A DNA stretch of 64,000 nt from an uncultured Bacilli bacterium. Lineage in GTDB: Bacteria; Bacillota_I; Bacilli_A; RF39; UBA660. The first letter of the stretch is position 1; each line of letters starts with the position of its first letter. Location: NCBI GenBank assembly GCA_934098525.1, contig CAKONZ010000005.1, positions 52,000-115,999 of the forward strand, read 5' to 3'. The position numbers and the translations under genes were made by a program. The notes beneath the pieces are model-generated. The model saw nothing but the letters and a program-made list of their open reading frames with translations. It made no database searches and was not told the DNA's origin. Shown here piece after piece: positions 19,364-29,487 of this stretch.

Positions 19364-19393
19364 TTCGACAAATTTCGACAAATTTCGACAAAA
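19364..19393. repeat. Three phased 10-bp direct repeats upstream of comK
   Basis: TTCGACAAAT occurs three times end to end (last copy ends AAAA), period exactly 10 bp, in the 112-base gap between dnaN and comK. One helical turn per repeat puts each copy on the same DNA face, as expected for an operator. TCGACA also resembles a -35 box. Function unknown. Confidence 0.7.
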
Positions 19394-19463
19394 TAATATG
19401 TTATGTTAGCCGACATAATGTATTTTTTTATGCATTAAATTTTATTTTTTGGGAGGTGAGGTT

Positions 19464-19916
19464 ATGAATTATGAAGTAAATGAGGATACATTAGCAGTTA
19501 TTCCATATCAAAATGGTACAAAAATAATTGAAAGAGATAATGAATATATTATTGATTGTAATCCATATAAAGTTATGGAGTATAGTTGTGAATATTTTGG
19601 TAGTTCTATTGATGGTAGAATAAAAGGAACAAAAAATATGCTTGGTTCTATTTATAAAGCTCCTATTATAATTGAAGAGAGTAAAAATTTGATTTTTTTT
19701 CCTACTTCTTCACCAAATGTTTATGAAAACAATTGGATATCTTTAAAAAATGTAATAGGGTATAAAAAAGAAGGTAATAAGACAAAAATTATTTTTAGAA
19801 ATAATAAAGAATTATTGGTTGATATTCCATATTTATCTATAGATAATCAAGTACTTAGAGCAAGTAGATTAGAATCTATTCTTTCGAAAAGAAAAAATAG
19901 CGAAAAAAACGATTAA
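19464..19916 (+). CDS. comK: ComK-family competence transcription factor
   Basis: 150-residue homologue of the competence master regulator ComK. It keeps the family blocks: YEVNEDTLAVIP near the start, KIIERD, then the CEYFGSSIDGRIKGT block (about 50-65), APIIIE, FFPTSSP, and NWISLKNV. In Bacillus, ComK activates DNA-uptake genes by binding A/T-box promoters. Here it takes the position normally held by yaaA (S4 domain) between dnaN and recF. Start: ATG after GGAGGTGAGG; a start five codons earlier lacks spacing. It has a terminator of its own. Whether a full DNA-uptake set exists cannot be seen in the window. Confidence 0.87.
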   Translation: MNYEVNEDTLAVIPYQNGTKIIERDNEYIIDCNPYKVMEYSCEYFGSSIDGRIKGTKNMLGSIYKAPIIIEESKNLIFFPTSSPNVYENNWISLKNVIGYKKEGNKTKIIFRNNKELLVDIPYLSIDNQVLRASRLESILSKRKNSEKND

Positions 19917-19938
19917 AAATGAAAAAATCGTTTTTTTT
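19904..19938 (+). terminator. Intrinsic terminator after comK
   Basis: Eleven-bp stem (19904-19914 with 19926-19936; AAAAAACGATT arms) and an 8-T run. Overlaps the last comK codons. Confidence 0.8.
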
Positions 19939-19950
19939 ACACCTTATTTA

Positions 19951-20028
19951 TGATATAATATATACATAAGTACCGGAGTACTAGTTTTGGAGTTGATGCG
20001 AATTTGAGGGCTTTTTTGTTTTTATAAT
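19951..20028 (+). promoter_or_regulatory. recF promoter and structured leader
   Basis: Extended -10 TGATATAAT (19951-19959) precedes a 60-base leader. The leader forms AGTAC-CGGA-GTACT and, further on, a G-U-rich hairpin followed by CTTTTTTGTTTTT immediately before the recF ATG. No normal ribosome site is seen for recF. The layout resembles an attenuator; this is inference. Confidence 0.45.
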
Positions 20029-21105
20029 ATGTATTTAAAAAATATAGAGATTTTAAATTTTAGAAATATTAATAATTTAAAGTTAGAATTAAATAAAAAT
20101 ATTAATATTTTTATTGGTAAAAATGCACAAGGAAAAACTAGTATTTTAGAAAGTATTTATTTTTTAGCTTTAACTAAGTCTTTGAGAAGTAATGATGAAC
20201 TTAATTTAATTAGCTATGGAAGTGATTTTCTTAAAGTAAAAGGTAATATAAATTACGGAAAAAGTAAAAATTTAGAGGTAATTTTAAAAAGAAATGGAAA
20301 AATTCTAAAGGTAAATAATATTTTAGAAAAAAGAGTTTCTAATTATATTTCTAATATGAACGTTATAATGTTTTCTCCAGATGATTTGGATATAGTTAAA
20401 AAGTCTCCTAGTTTTAGAAGAAATTTATTAAATATTGAATTATGTCAATTATTTCCTAATTATTTGAGAGTTTTAAATGAATATAATAAGATATTAAAAA
20501 TTAGAAATGAATATTTAAAGAAAACTAGTAATATTAATTATGATTATTTTGATATTATTACTGAAAAATTAATTGATCGTGCTATTATTATAATGAATTA
20601 TAGGACTAAATTTATTGATAATATTAACAATTATGTTAATAAATCTTTTTATAAAATAATGAAAAAAGAAGGACTATATGTAAAATATGATAATAATTTA
20701 GGTAGTTTTGATAAAAATAGTTTATTAGAATTTTATAAAAGTAATTATAATAATGAGTTTTTAAAAAAAGTTACTATTTATGGTCCACATAGAGATGATT
20801 TTTCTTTTATTTTGAATGATGAAGACTTAAAATTATATGGTTCGCAAGGACAACAAAGAGTTGCTATTTTATCTTTTAAATTGTCAGAAATTAATTTATT
20901 TAAGGAAGTTACAGGAAAATTTCCTATTGTATTACTTGATGATATTTTTAGTGAATTAGATATTGAAAAACGTAAAAATTTATTAAAATTTATTAAATCA
21001 AATATTCAATTTATAATAACTACAACTGATATAAATAATATAAGTCAGAAGATATTGGATAAAGCTAATATTTATAATGTAAAAGAAGGCAAAATTAAAA
21101 AATAG
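20029..21105 (+). CDS. recF: Recombination and gap-repair protein RecF
   Basis: SMC-like ATPase that helps load RecA at gaps. Walker A FIGKNAQGKTSILESIYFL near residue 30; signature GSQGQQR (about 270) and Walker B IVLLDDIFSELD (about 300). 358 residues. MYLKNIEILNFRN is a typical start, but no good ribosome site precedes the ATG. Followed by gyrB after 9 bases. Confidence 0.96.
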   Translation: MYLKNIEILNFRNINNLKLELNKNINIFIGKNAQGKTSILESIYFLALTKSLRSNDELNLISYGSDFLKVKGNINYGKSKNLEVILKRNGKILKVNNILEKRVSNYISNMNVIMFSPDDLDIVKKSPSFRRNLLNIELCQLFPNYLRVLNEYNKILKIRNEYLKKTSNINYDYFDIITEKLIDRAIIIMNYRTKFIDNINNYVNKSFYKIMKKEGLYVKYDNNLGSFDKNSLLEFYKSNYNNEFLKKVTIYGPHRDDFSFILNDEDLKLYGSQGQQRVAILSFKLSEINLFKEVTGKFPIVLLDDIFSELDIEKRKNLLKFIKSNIQFIITTTDINNISQKILDKANIYNVKEGKIKK

Positions 21106-23043
<1,938 letters not shown>

Positions 23044-23052
23044 GAGGTTTTT

Positions 23053-25572
23053 ATGGAAAATGAAGAAATAAAAGATGAAAAATCAGGCGTTAATAACGAT
23101 TATGATGGATCTTTCCATGAAAGAGATAGTCATGATATAAATGATATTGTTAGTGAGGTTAAAAATTCGTTTTTGGATTATTCAATGAGTGTTATAACTT
23201 CAAGAGCAATTCCTGATTTAAGAGATGGTTTAAAACCAGTTCATAGAAGAATTTTATGGTCAATGTTTGAAGAGGGAAATACTCCTGATAAACCTCATAA
23301 AAAATCTGCTACTACAGTTGGTTATGTTATGGGTCATTATCATCCTCATGGTGATTCTTCAATATACGAGGCTATGGTAAGATTAGCTCAGGATTTTAAC
23401 CAAAGATATATGTTAATAGATGGACATGGTAATTTTGGTAATATTGAGGGTGATGGCGCTGCAGCTTATCGTTATACTGAGGCTAGACTTTCTAAAATTT
23501 CATTGGAATTACTTAGAGATATTAAAAAAGAAACAGTAGATATGGATTGGAATTTTGATGTTACTTCTAAAGAACCACAAGTTTTGCCATCAAGATTTCC
23601 TAATTTATTAGTTAATGGTTCGATGGGAATTGCAGTAGGTATGGCTACTAATATTCCACCACATAATTTGGGCGAGGTTATTGATGGATGCATTGCTTAT
23701 ATAGATAATCCTGACATTGATACACTTGGTTTAATGCAGTATATAAAGGGTCCTGATTTTCCAACTGGAGGTATAATTCTTGGAAATTCAGGAATTAAAA
23801 AGGCTTATGATACAGGTCGTGGATCTATTACTATAAGAAGTAAGGCAACAATTGTAGAGGAAGGTAATCATCATAGTATTGTTATTACTGAGGTTCCATA
23901 TGGTACTAATACATTTGAATTGAAAAATAAGGTTGCTGAATTAGTTCATACAAAGGTTATAGAAGGAATTTCTGATTATCATACTGACCTTAAAAATGGT
24001 GTTAAAATAACTATTACTTTGAAAAAAGATGCTAATCCACAGGTTGTTTTAAATAATTTATATAAACATACAAATTTTCAAATTAATTATGGAATAATAT
24101 TTTTAGTAATTGATGATAAAACTCCTAAAACTTTAGGACTTAAAGATATTATTGCTAAATATATTGAACATCAAAAGAACATTATTATCAGAAGAACTAA
24201 ATATGATTTAGGAAAGGCTGAAGAAAGAGTTCATATTTTCGAAGGATATAAAATAGCTCAAGATAATATTGATGCAGTTATAAAGATTATTAGAGGTGCT
24301 GCAAATGATGATGAGGCTAAAGAAAAGTTAATTTCTAGCTTTGATTTATCTGTAATTCAAGCTGAAGCTATTTTAGAGTTAAAACTTCGTAGATTAACTA
24401 GTCTAGAAAGAAGCAAAATTGAGGAAGAATTAGCTGAATTAAATAGATTGATTTCTGAATATAAGTCTATATTAGCTGATGAACAAAAAGTTTTAGATAT
24501 AATAAAGAAAGAAATGTTAGAAATAAAGGATAAATATGGTGATCCAAGAAGAACTACTATAGATATGACTGCAATTGATTATATTGAGGATGAGTCTTTA
24601 ATTCCTGTTGATAATATAATGATTTCTTTAACAGATAAGGGCTATATTAAGAGATTATCTACAAATACATATAAATCTCAAAATAGAGGTGGAGTTGGTA
24701 TTAAAGGAATGACTACTAATGAAGCTGATAATGTTAATATCTTAGTTACTTCTTCTACTCATGATGATATTTTATTCTTTAGTAATTTGGGTAAAGTATA
24801 CAGAATGCGTGGTTATGAAATACCTGAAGCTAGTAGACAATCAAAAGGCTTGCCAATTGTTAATATCTTACCAATTCAAAAGGATGAGTTAATTACTTCA
24901 ATAATATCAATTAATAAGGATAATATAGATGATAGTAATAGTTTAATGTTCTTTACTAAATCAGGATTGGTTAAACGTACAAATATTAAGGAATTTGAGT
25001 CTATAAGAAATAACGGAAAGATAGCTATAACATTAAAAGAAGATGATGAATTAATCAGTGTCAAACAAACGTTCGGAAATAATGAAGTTATTATTGCTGC
25101 TAATAATGGTAGAATGGTAAGATTTAATGAAACAGAAGTTCGTATTATGGGTAGAAGTGCAAGCGGTGTAAAAGGTATTGATATAGATGATGATACTAAA
25201 GTAATAGGAGCTGAGGTAGTTAATAAATCTGAATTAATTTTAGTTGTTACTGAAAAAGGTTATGGAAAAAAGACTGATGTTGATGAGTACAGATTAACTC
25301 ATAGAGGTAGTAAAGGTGTTAAGGCATTAAATATTACTGATAAAAATGGTTTAATAGTTGCATTTAAAGCTGTAAAAGGTGATGAAGATCTAATTATTAC
25401 TACTAATAACGGTATAGTAATAAGATTGGATGTTAGTTCTATTTCAACTTTAAAACGTAATACTCAAGGAGTAAAACTTATTTCTTTAAAAGAAAATCAA
25501 ACTGTTACAACTGTTACAGTTACAGAAAAAATTGATATTGAAAGTGAATCTGAAGAAAAAGATATAGAATAA
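23053..25572 (+). CDS. gyrA: DNA gyrase subunit A
   Basis: Breakage-reunion subunit. An N-terminal acidic extension of about 30 residues precedes the conserved core (YSMSVITSRAIPDLRDGLKP). The catalytic tyrosine lies in GDGAAAYRYTEARLS. The C-terminal beta-pinwheel (about 510-820) has the GyrA box QNRGGVGIKG, which separates it from ParC. 839 residues. GGAGG before the ATG. Its stop codon is inside a strong terminator. Confidence 0.97.
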   Translation: MENEEIKDEKSGVNNDYDGSFHERDSHDINDIVSEVKNSFLDYSMSVITSRAIPDLRDGLKPVHRRILWSMFEEGNTPDKPHKKSATTVGYVMGHYHPHGDSSIYEAMVRLAQDFNQRYMLIDGHGNFGNIEGDGAAAYRYTEARLSKISLELLRDIKKETVDMDWNFDVTSKEPQVLPSRFPNLLVNGSMGIAVGMATNIPPHNLGEVIDGCIAYIDNPDIDTLGLMQYIKGPDFPTGGIILGNSGIKKAYDTGRGSITIRSKATIVEEGNHHSIVITEVPYGTNTFELKNKVAELVHTKVIEGISDYHTDLKNGVKITITLKKDANPQVVLNNLYKHTNFQINYGIIFLVIDDKTPKTLGLKDIIAKYIEHQKNIIIRRTKYDLGKAEERVHIFEGYKIAQDNIDAVIKIIRGAANDDEAKEKLISSFDLSVIQAEAILELKLRRLTSLERSKIEEELAELNRLISEYKSILADEQKVLDIIKKEMLEIKDKYGDPRRTTIDMTAIDYIEDESLIPVDNIMISLTDKGYIKRLSTNTYKSQNRGGVGIKGMTTNEADNVNILVTSSTHDDILFFSNLGKVYRMRGYEIPEASRQSKGLPIVNILPIQKDELITSIISINKDNIDDSNSLMFFTKSGLVKRTNIKEFESIRNNGKIAITLKEDDELISVKQTFGNNEVIIAANNGRMVRFNETEVRIMGRSASGVKGIDIDDDTKVIGAEVVNKSELILVVTEKGYGKKTDVDEYRLTHRGSKGVKALNITDKNGLIVAFKAVKGDEDLIITTNNGIVIRLDVSSISTLKRNTQGVKLISLKENQTVTTVTVTEKIDIESESEEKDIE

Positions 25573-25587
25573 TCTATATCTTTTTTT
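25558..25587 (+). terminator. Intrinsic terminator after gyrA
   Basis: Eleven-bp stem AAAGATATAGA / TCTATATCTTT with a 4-base loop and a 7-T tail. Confidence 0.85.
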
Positions 25588-25610
25588 ATATATTTATTTG
25601 TATTAGCTGA

Positions 25611-25986
25611 TGTTTCACGTGGAACTATGATATATAGATCAAACAATGTTTCACGTGAAACTATAATATGTAGATAAAACAATGTTTCACGTGAAACTAT
25701 GATATATAGATAAAACAATGTTTCACGTGGAACTATAATAAGTAAATAAAACAATGTTTCACGTGAAACTATGATAAGTAGATAAAACAATGTTTCACGT
25801 GAAACTATGATAAGTGGATAGAACAATGTTTCACGTGAAACTATAATAAGTAGATAGAACAATGTTTCACGTGGAACTATGATATGTAGATAAAACAATG
25901 TTTCACGTGAAACTATGATAAGTGGATAGAACAATGTTTCACGTGGAACTATGATAAGTGGATAGAACAATGTTTCACGTGAAACA
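25611..25986. repeat. parS: Tandem array of 11 parS (ParB-binding) sites
   Basis: Eleven parS-like 16-mers begin at 25611, 25647, 25683, 25719, 25755, 25791, 25827, 25863, 25899, 25935 and 25971, so the period is exactly 36 bp. The consensus parS is TGTTTCACGTGAAACA. The last copy is perfect; six copies (2, 3, 5, 6, 7, 9) end in T (15 of 16); four copies (1, 4, 8, 10) read GTGGAACT (14 of 16). The 20-bp linkers are also related (roughly ATRATADGTRGATARAACAA). Lies between gyrA and the SRP RNA; only about 9 bases separate it from the SRP promoter. ParB from parB in this window is the expected ligand. Confidence 0.95.
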
Positions 25987-25995
25987 TTATAGCAT

Positions 25996-26024
25996 TTGAC
26001 ATAAATAAATAATTAATGTAATAT
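25996..26024 (+). promoter_or_regulatory. Promoter of the SRP RNA
   Basis: Perfect TTGACA (25996-26001), 17-base spacer, TAATAT (26019-26024), seven bases before the RNA start. The -10 is weak (4 of 6). Confidence 0.6.
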
Positions 26025-26030
26025 TATATC

Positions 26031-26106
26031 TGACACAACACATATGTTAGAACCAGGTCAGGATCGGAAGGTAGCAGCCTTAATATCCGCTGTGTGTGTG
26101 TGTCTT
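26031..26106 (+). ncRNA. ffs: Signal recognition particle RNA (small 4.5S type)
   Basis: The apical domain GGTCAGGATCGGAAGGTAGC is the conserved Ffh-binding helix with its GGAA tetraloop. The flanks GACACAACACA and TGTGTGTGTGTC pair to close a single hairpin of about 75 bases. A T-run follows as terminator. It lacks the Alu domain, unlike the long B. subtilis scRNA. In Bacillus the SRP gene also lies between tadA and dnaX; here it precedes tadA. Confidence 0.95.
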
Positions 26107-26124
26107 TTTTTGTAGGTGATATAT

Positions 26125-26535
26125 ATGAATTTTATGAATAAGGCCTTTAAATTAGCATTAAAAGCACAAAAAAATAATGATATTCCTGTAGGAGCAGTGA
26201 TAGTTAGAGATAATAAAATTATATCAAAAGGTTATAATAGAAAAAATGTTGATAATAATGCTGTTTCACACGCTGAAATTATTGCTATTTCTAAGGCTTG
26301 CAAAAAATTAAAAACTTTTAATTTAAATAATTGTGAATTGTATGTTACTTTGGAACCTTGTAATATGTGTTATTATGCTATTGCAGAGGCTAAAATTAAA
26401 AAGGTTTATTATATTTTAAATTCAGATTATAAAAAAACACAAATTAATTTTAGCGAAAAGATTGAATGTGAAAAATGCGATGATGTTAATAACTATTTAT
26501 TATTGATACAACAATTTTTTAAAAAATTAAGATAA
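26125..26535 (+). CDS. tadA: tRNA adenosine-34 deaminase TadA
   Basis: Converts A34 to inosine in tRNA-Arg(ACG). Zinc and catalytic motifs HAEIIAI (about residue 52) and PCNMC (about 82) are intact; DIPVGAVIV matches the family. 136 residues, a bit short. The ATG at 26125 is chosen because TAGGTG lies 6 bases before it; a GTG three codons upstream overlaps that site. A second ATG lies three codons later. Confidence 0.93.
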   Translation: MNFMNKAFKLALKAQKNNDIPVGAVIVRDNKIISKGYNRKNVDNNAVSHAEIIAISKACKKLKTFNLNNCELYVTLEPCNMCYYAIAEAKIKKVYYILNSDYKKTQINFSEKIECEKCDDVNNYLLLIQQFFKKLR

Positions 26536-26576
26536 GTTATAAATAATGTTGTGGTAATACAATTTTGAGAATCAGA

Positions 26577-26594
26577 TTATTTCCCGGGAAATAA
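26577..26594. promoter_or_regulatory. Noc-binding site (NBS)
   Basis: Perfect 18-base palindrome TTATTTCCCGGGAAATAA. Its central 14 bases (26579-26592) are identical to the B. subtilis Noc consensus ATTTCCCGGGAAAT. It is the only CCCGGG palindrome I saw in the window and stands out in such AT-rich DNA. Located 8 bases upstream of the dnaX -35. Confidence 0.85.
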
Positions 26595-26602
26595 TTTTTA
26601 TT

Positions 26603-26631
26603 TTGCATAAATTGTTAATATGTTATATAAT
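26603..26631 (+). promoter_or_regulatory. dnaX promoter
   Basis: TTGCAT (26603-26608), 17-base spacer, perfect TATAAT (26626-26631). The -35 is poor. The Noc site lies just upstream. Confidence 0.6.
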
Positions 26632-26665
26632 GTTGTTAGTAAGTTCTTGTTAGGGGGTAGTATTT

Positions 26666-28333
26666 ATGAGTTATTTAGCTTTGTATAGAAAATACAGACC
26701 AGTTAATTTAAATGATGTAGTAGGACAAAAATATATTATTAAAATATTAAAAAATTCTATAAAAAATAATAAAATTTCCCATGCTTATTTATTTTCGGGA
26801 CCAAGGGGAACGGGAAAAACGACTATAGCAAAGGCTTTTGCAAAGGCTATTAATTGTGAAAATCTAAATGATTATGTTCCTTGTGATGCTTGTAATAGTT
26901 GTTTATCTTTTAAAAACTCTATTAATCCTGATATTATTGAAATTGATGCTGCTTCTAATAATGGTGTGGATGAGATTAGAAAGATAAGAGATAATGTTAA
27001 TTTATTGCCAACTGTTGCTAAATATAAAGTTTATATTATTGATGAGGTACATATGCTTTCTACTAGTGCTTTTAATGCATTGTTAAAAACTCTAGAAGAA
27101 CCACCTAAGCATGTTGTATTTATTTTAGCAACTACTGATTTTTATAAAGTGCCTGATACTGTTGTTTCTAGATGTCAATGCTTAGAGTTTTCTAGAATTT
27201 CTGAAGATGATTTAATAAATAGATTAAGTTATATATCAGAACAAGAAAATATTAAAATTTCTAATGATACTATTAAAGCTATTTCTAAGTATTCTAATGG
27301 TGGCTTAAGGGATGCTATAGGCTTTTTAGATAAGCTTTCGTTAATTAGTGATGATATTTCAATTACTGATTTTTATGATCTAATGGGTTTAGCAACTACT
27401 GATTTAATTGATAATTTATTAGATTGTATTATTAATAATGAAATGGGGTCAGTTTTCGATATAGCGAACAAATGTTTTTCTTCTGGAATTAATATTTCAT
27501 TGTTAATAAATCAAATGTATGAAAGAGTAAAGGATTTAATTATTGATGAGGTAGTTAATAAAAAGGGTAATTTTTCATTAAATAAACTTTATGATATTTT
27601 GAATGTTATTAATGAAAGCCTTCTTGAAATTAAAAAGTCTTTGAATTATGAAATAGTTTTTAATGTTATGATATTAAGAATGTTTAAGGCTTTAAATAAT
27701 AGTAATTTTATTATTAATTATGATGTTAATAAAGAAGATATAGTTATTGATAATAAAATTAATTCTTTACAAGAAGATGATAATAAGTCTGAAGACGTGG
27801 TTAATATTAGTAAAGAAAATATAGTGGATGATCAATTATTATCTGATGTTTTTTATAAGAATAAGGATATTATTATTAATAATGCATTATTTTATGCTAA
27901 TAAAAATGATTTACAGGATTTGAAATTAAAGTTTTCTGCTTTAGATGATTATATTAATAACCCTGAGTTTTCTAATATTGTTTCTTTTTTGATGGATGGT
28001 AATTTAAGAGTTTATGGAAATGGCTATTTAATTATTTCTTTAAAGTATGAATCTTCTATAAATAATGCAGATTTTAATTTGAGAAAAATTGAAACTTTAG
28101 TAAATATTATTATTGGAAGATATATTAAAATATCTTTTGTTTCTGAAGAAAAATGGGAAGAAATTAGAAATAAGTTTATTTCAAATAAAAAGAATGGAAT
28201 AAAATATGAATTTATGGAAGAGATTGTAGAAAATAATGATAATTCTACAAAAAATGATATTGAAAATAATCATGGCGAAGTATATAATAATGCTGTATTA
28301 CTTTTTGGTGATGATTTAGTTGAAGTTAAATAG
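26666..28333 (+). CDS. dnaX: DNA polymerase III gamma/tau subunit
   Basis: Clamp-loader ATPase. Walker A GPRGTGKTTIAKAFA (about residue 45), four zinc-binding cysteines in the CDACNSC region (about 64-80), Walker B VYIIDEVHMLS and sensor DFYKVPDTVVSRCQ. 555 residues: long enough for a tau-type C-terminal part (about 370-555), which is acidic and Asn-rich. GGGGGT precedes the ATG. Leads the dnaX-ebfC-recR operon. Confidence 0.96.
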   Translation: MSYLALYRKYRPVNLNDVVGQKYIIKILKNSIKNNKISHAYLFSGPRGTGKTTIAKAFAKAINCENLNDYVPCDACNSCLSFKNSINPDIIEIDAASNNGVDEIRKIRDNVNLLPTVAKYKVYIIDEVHMLSTSAFNALLKTLEEPPKHVVFILATTDFYKVPDTVVSRCQCLEFSRISEDDLINRLSYISEQENIKISNDTIKAISKYSNGGLRDAIGFLDKLSLISDDISITDFYDLMGLATTDLIDNLLDCIINNEMGSVFDIANKCFSSGINISLLINQMYERVKDLIIDEVVNKKGNFSLNKLYDILNVINESLLEIKKSLNYEIVFNVMILRMFKALNNSNFIINYDVNKEDIVIDNKINSLQEDDNKSEDVVNISKENIVDDQLLSDVFYKNKDIIINNALFYANKNDLQDLKLKFSALDDYINNPEFSNIVSFLMDGNLRVYGNGYLIISLKYESSINNADFNLRKIETLVNIIIGRYIKISFVSEEKWEEIRNKFISNKKNGIKYEFMEEIVENNDNSTKNDIENNHGEVYNNAVLLFGDDLVEVK

Positions 28334-28345
28334 GAGGATAATGAT

Positions 28346-28648
28346 ATGAATTTTCAAGCTATAATGAAACAAGCCCAAAATATGCAAAAAGATATTACTA
28401 AAATTAAAAATGATATTGATAGTACTGAATTTGAAGGTAAAAGTTCTTTAGTTACAGTGTTAGTTAATGGTAAGAAGGAAGTTAAAAAAATAACTATTAA
28501 TGATGATGCTAAAGATTTAATTAATGATGATTTGACTATGTTAGAAGATATGATTGTTTTAGCTTTAAATGATGCTTTTTATAAAATTGATAAAGTTACA
28601 GAAGAAAAAATGGGTAAATATTCAAATTTAATGCCAGGAATGTTTTAA
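28346..28648 (+). CDS. ebfC: Nucleoid-associated protein EbfC/YbaB
   Basis: Small DNA-binding dimer. MNFQAIMKQAQNMQKDITKIK at the start (shown in part) and GKYSNLMPGMF at the end are typical. 100 residues. GGAGG upstream. Located between dnaX and recR as in most bacteria. Confidence 0.94.
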   Translation: MNFQAIMKQAQNMQKDITKIKNDIDSTEFEGKSSLVTVLVNGKKEVKKITINDDAKDLINDDLTMLEDMIVLALNDAFYKIDKVTEEKMGKYSNLMPGMF

Positions 28649-28650
28649 TT

Positions 28651-29256
28651 ATGATTTATCCAAAGAGTTTAGAAAATTTGATAGATTCTTTCAAAATGTT
28701 ACCTGGTATTGGTGAAAAAACTGCTGAAAGATTGGCTTTTTCTATTTTAGATTGTAATGAAGATGCTGTAATGGAATTTGGTAATAATTTATTGAATATA
28801 AAAAATAATATTAAAAAATGTAAGTTATGTGGTAGTTTGACTGATAATGAGGTTTGTTCTATTTGTTCTGATTCTTATAGAGATAAGACAAAAATTATTG
28901 TTGTTAAAGATCCTAAAGATGTTTTTAACATTGAAAAACTTGGAAATTTCAATGGTTTATATCATGTTTTAGGAGGTTTAATTTCACCGATAGATGAGTT
29001 AGGACCTGATGATCTTTCAATTAATGAATTAATTAATAGAATTAGGACTGGAATGGTTTCTGAAGTTATTTTGGCAATTAATTCTGGTATTGAGTCAGAT
29101 ATTACTTCTTTATATTTAAAAAAAGTTTTAAGTAAAGAAAATGTTGTGGTTACAAGAATTGCTAGTGGAATTCCTATTGGTGCTGATATGGATTATGTTG
29201 ATTCTTTAACTTTAGAATCGGCTTTAAATAACCGAAAAGAGGTTTTAGATAATTAA
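28651..29256 (+). CDS. recR: Recombination protein RecR
   Basis: Zinc-finger and TOPRIM protein that works with RecF and RecO. N-terminal helix-hairpin-helix LPGIGEKTAERLAF, zinc finger CKLCGSLTDNEVCSIC (about 56-71), TOPRIM region IVVKDPKDVFNIEK. 201 residues. Starts 2 bases after the ebfC stop, so translation is coupled. Confidence 0.96.
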   Translation: MIYPKSLENLIDSFKMLPGIGEKTAERLAFSILDCNEDAVMEFGNNLLNIKNNIKKCKLCGSLTDNEVCSICSDSYRDKTKIIVVKDPKDVFNIEKLGNFNGLYHVLGGLISPIDELGPDDLSINELINRIRTGMVSEVILAINSGIESDITSLYLKKVLSKENVVVTRIASGIPIGADMDYVDSLTLESALNNRKEVLDN

Positions 29257-29286
29257 TTTTTTTCATATATTAGAATGGTGATATTT

Positions 29287-29469
29287 ATGCGATTTTTAAA
29301 ATTTTTATTAACGTCAATTTTGACAGCGCCATTTTTATTATATATTTTTAATTTAATTGGAATTAACTTTGGTATATTAATACCTATAAATATTATAAAT
29401 ATAGCAATTGTAATTTTTTTAGGGATACCAGGTTTAATTTTATTATTATTAATTTTTGTTTTTTTGTAA
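29287..29469 (+). CDS. BofA-like small membrane protein
   Basis: About 60 residues and almost wholly hydrophobic, with two membrane segments. The second carries FLGIPGLILLLLI, the motif of pro-sigma-K processing inhibitor BofA. In Bacillus bofA also follows recR, so position supports the call. BofA holds SpoIVFB inactive in the forespore membrane. Start ATG at 29287 with GGTGAT upstream; an ATG four codons earlier overlaps that site. No sigK or spoIVF genes are in the window, so its role here is open. Confidence 0.75.
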   Translation: MRFLKFLLTSILTAPFLLYIFNLIGINFGILIPINIINIAIVIFLGIPGLILLLLIFVFL

Positions 29470-29487
29470 TGATTGGAGATGAGAAAT

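Noticed and set aside
25497..25970. A 157-codon minus-strand open frame with 12-residue repeats
   Set aside because: It is produced by the parS array: the 36-bp period is a multiple of three and the sites lack stops in this frame. It has no ribosome site and runs into the gyrA end antisense.
25611..25986. CRISPR array
   Set aside because: The period is regular, but only 16 bases are strictly kept, the linkers are related to each other rather than unique, and the conserved core is the parS palindrome.
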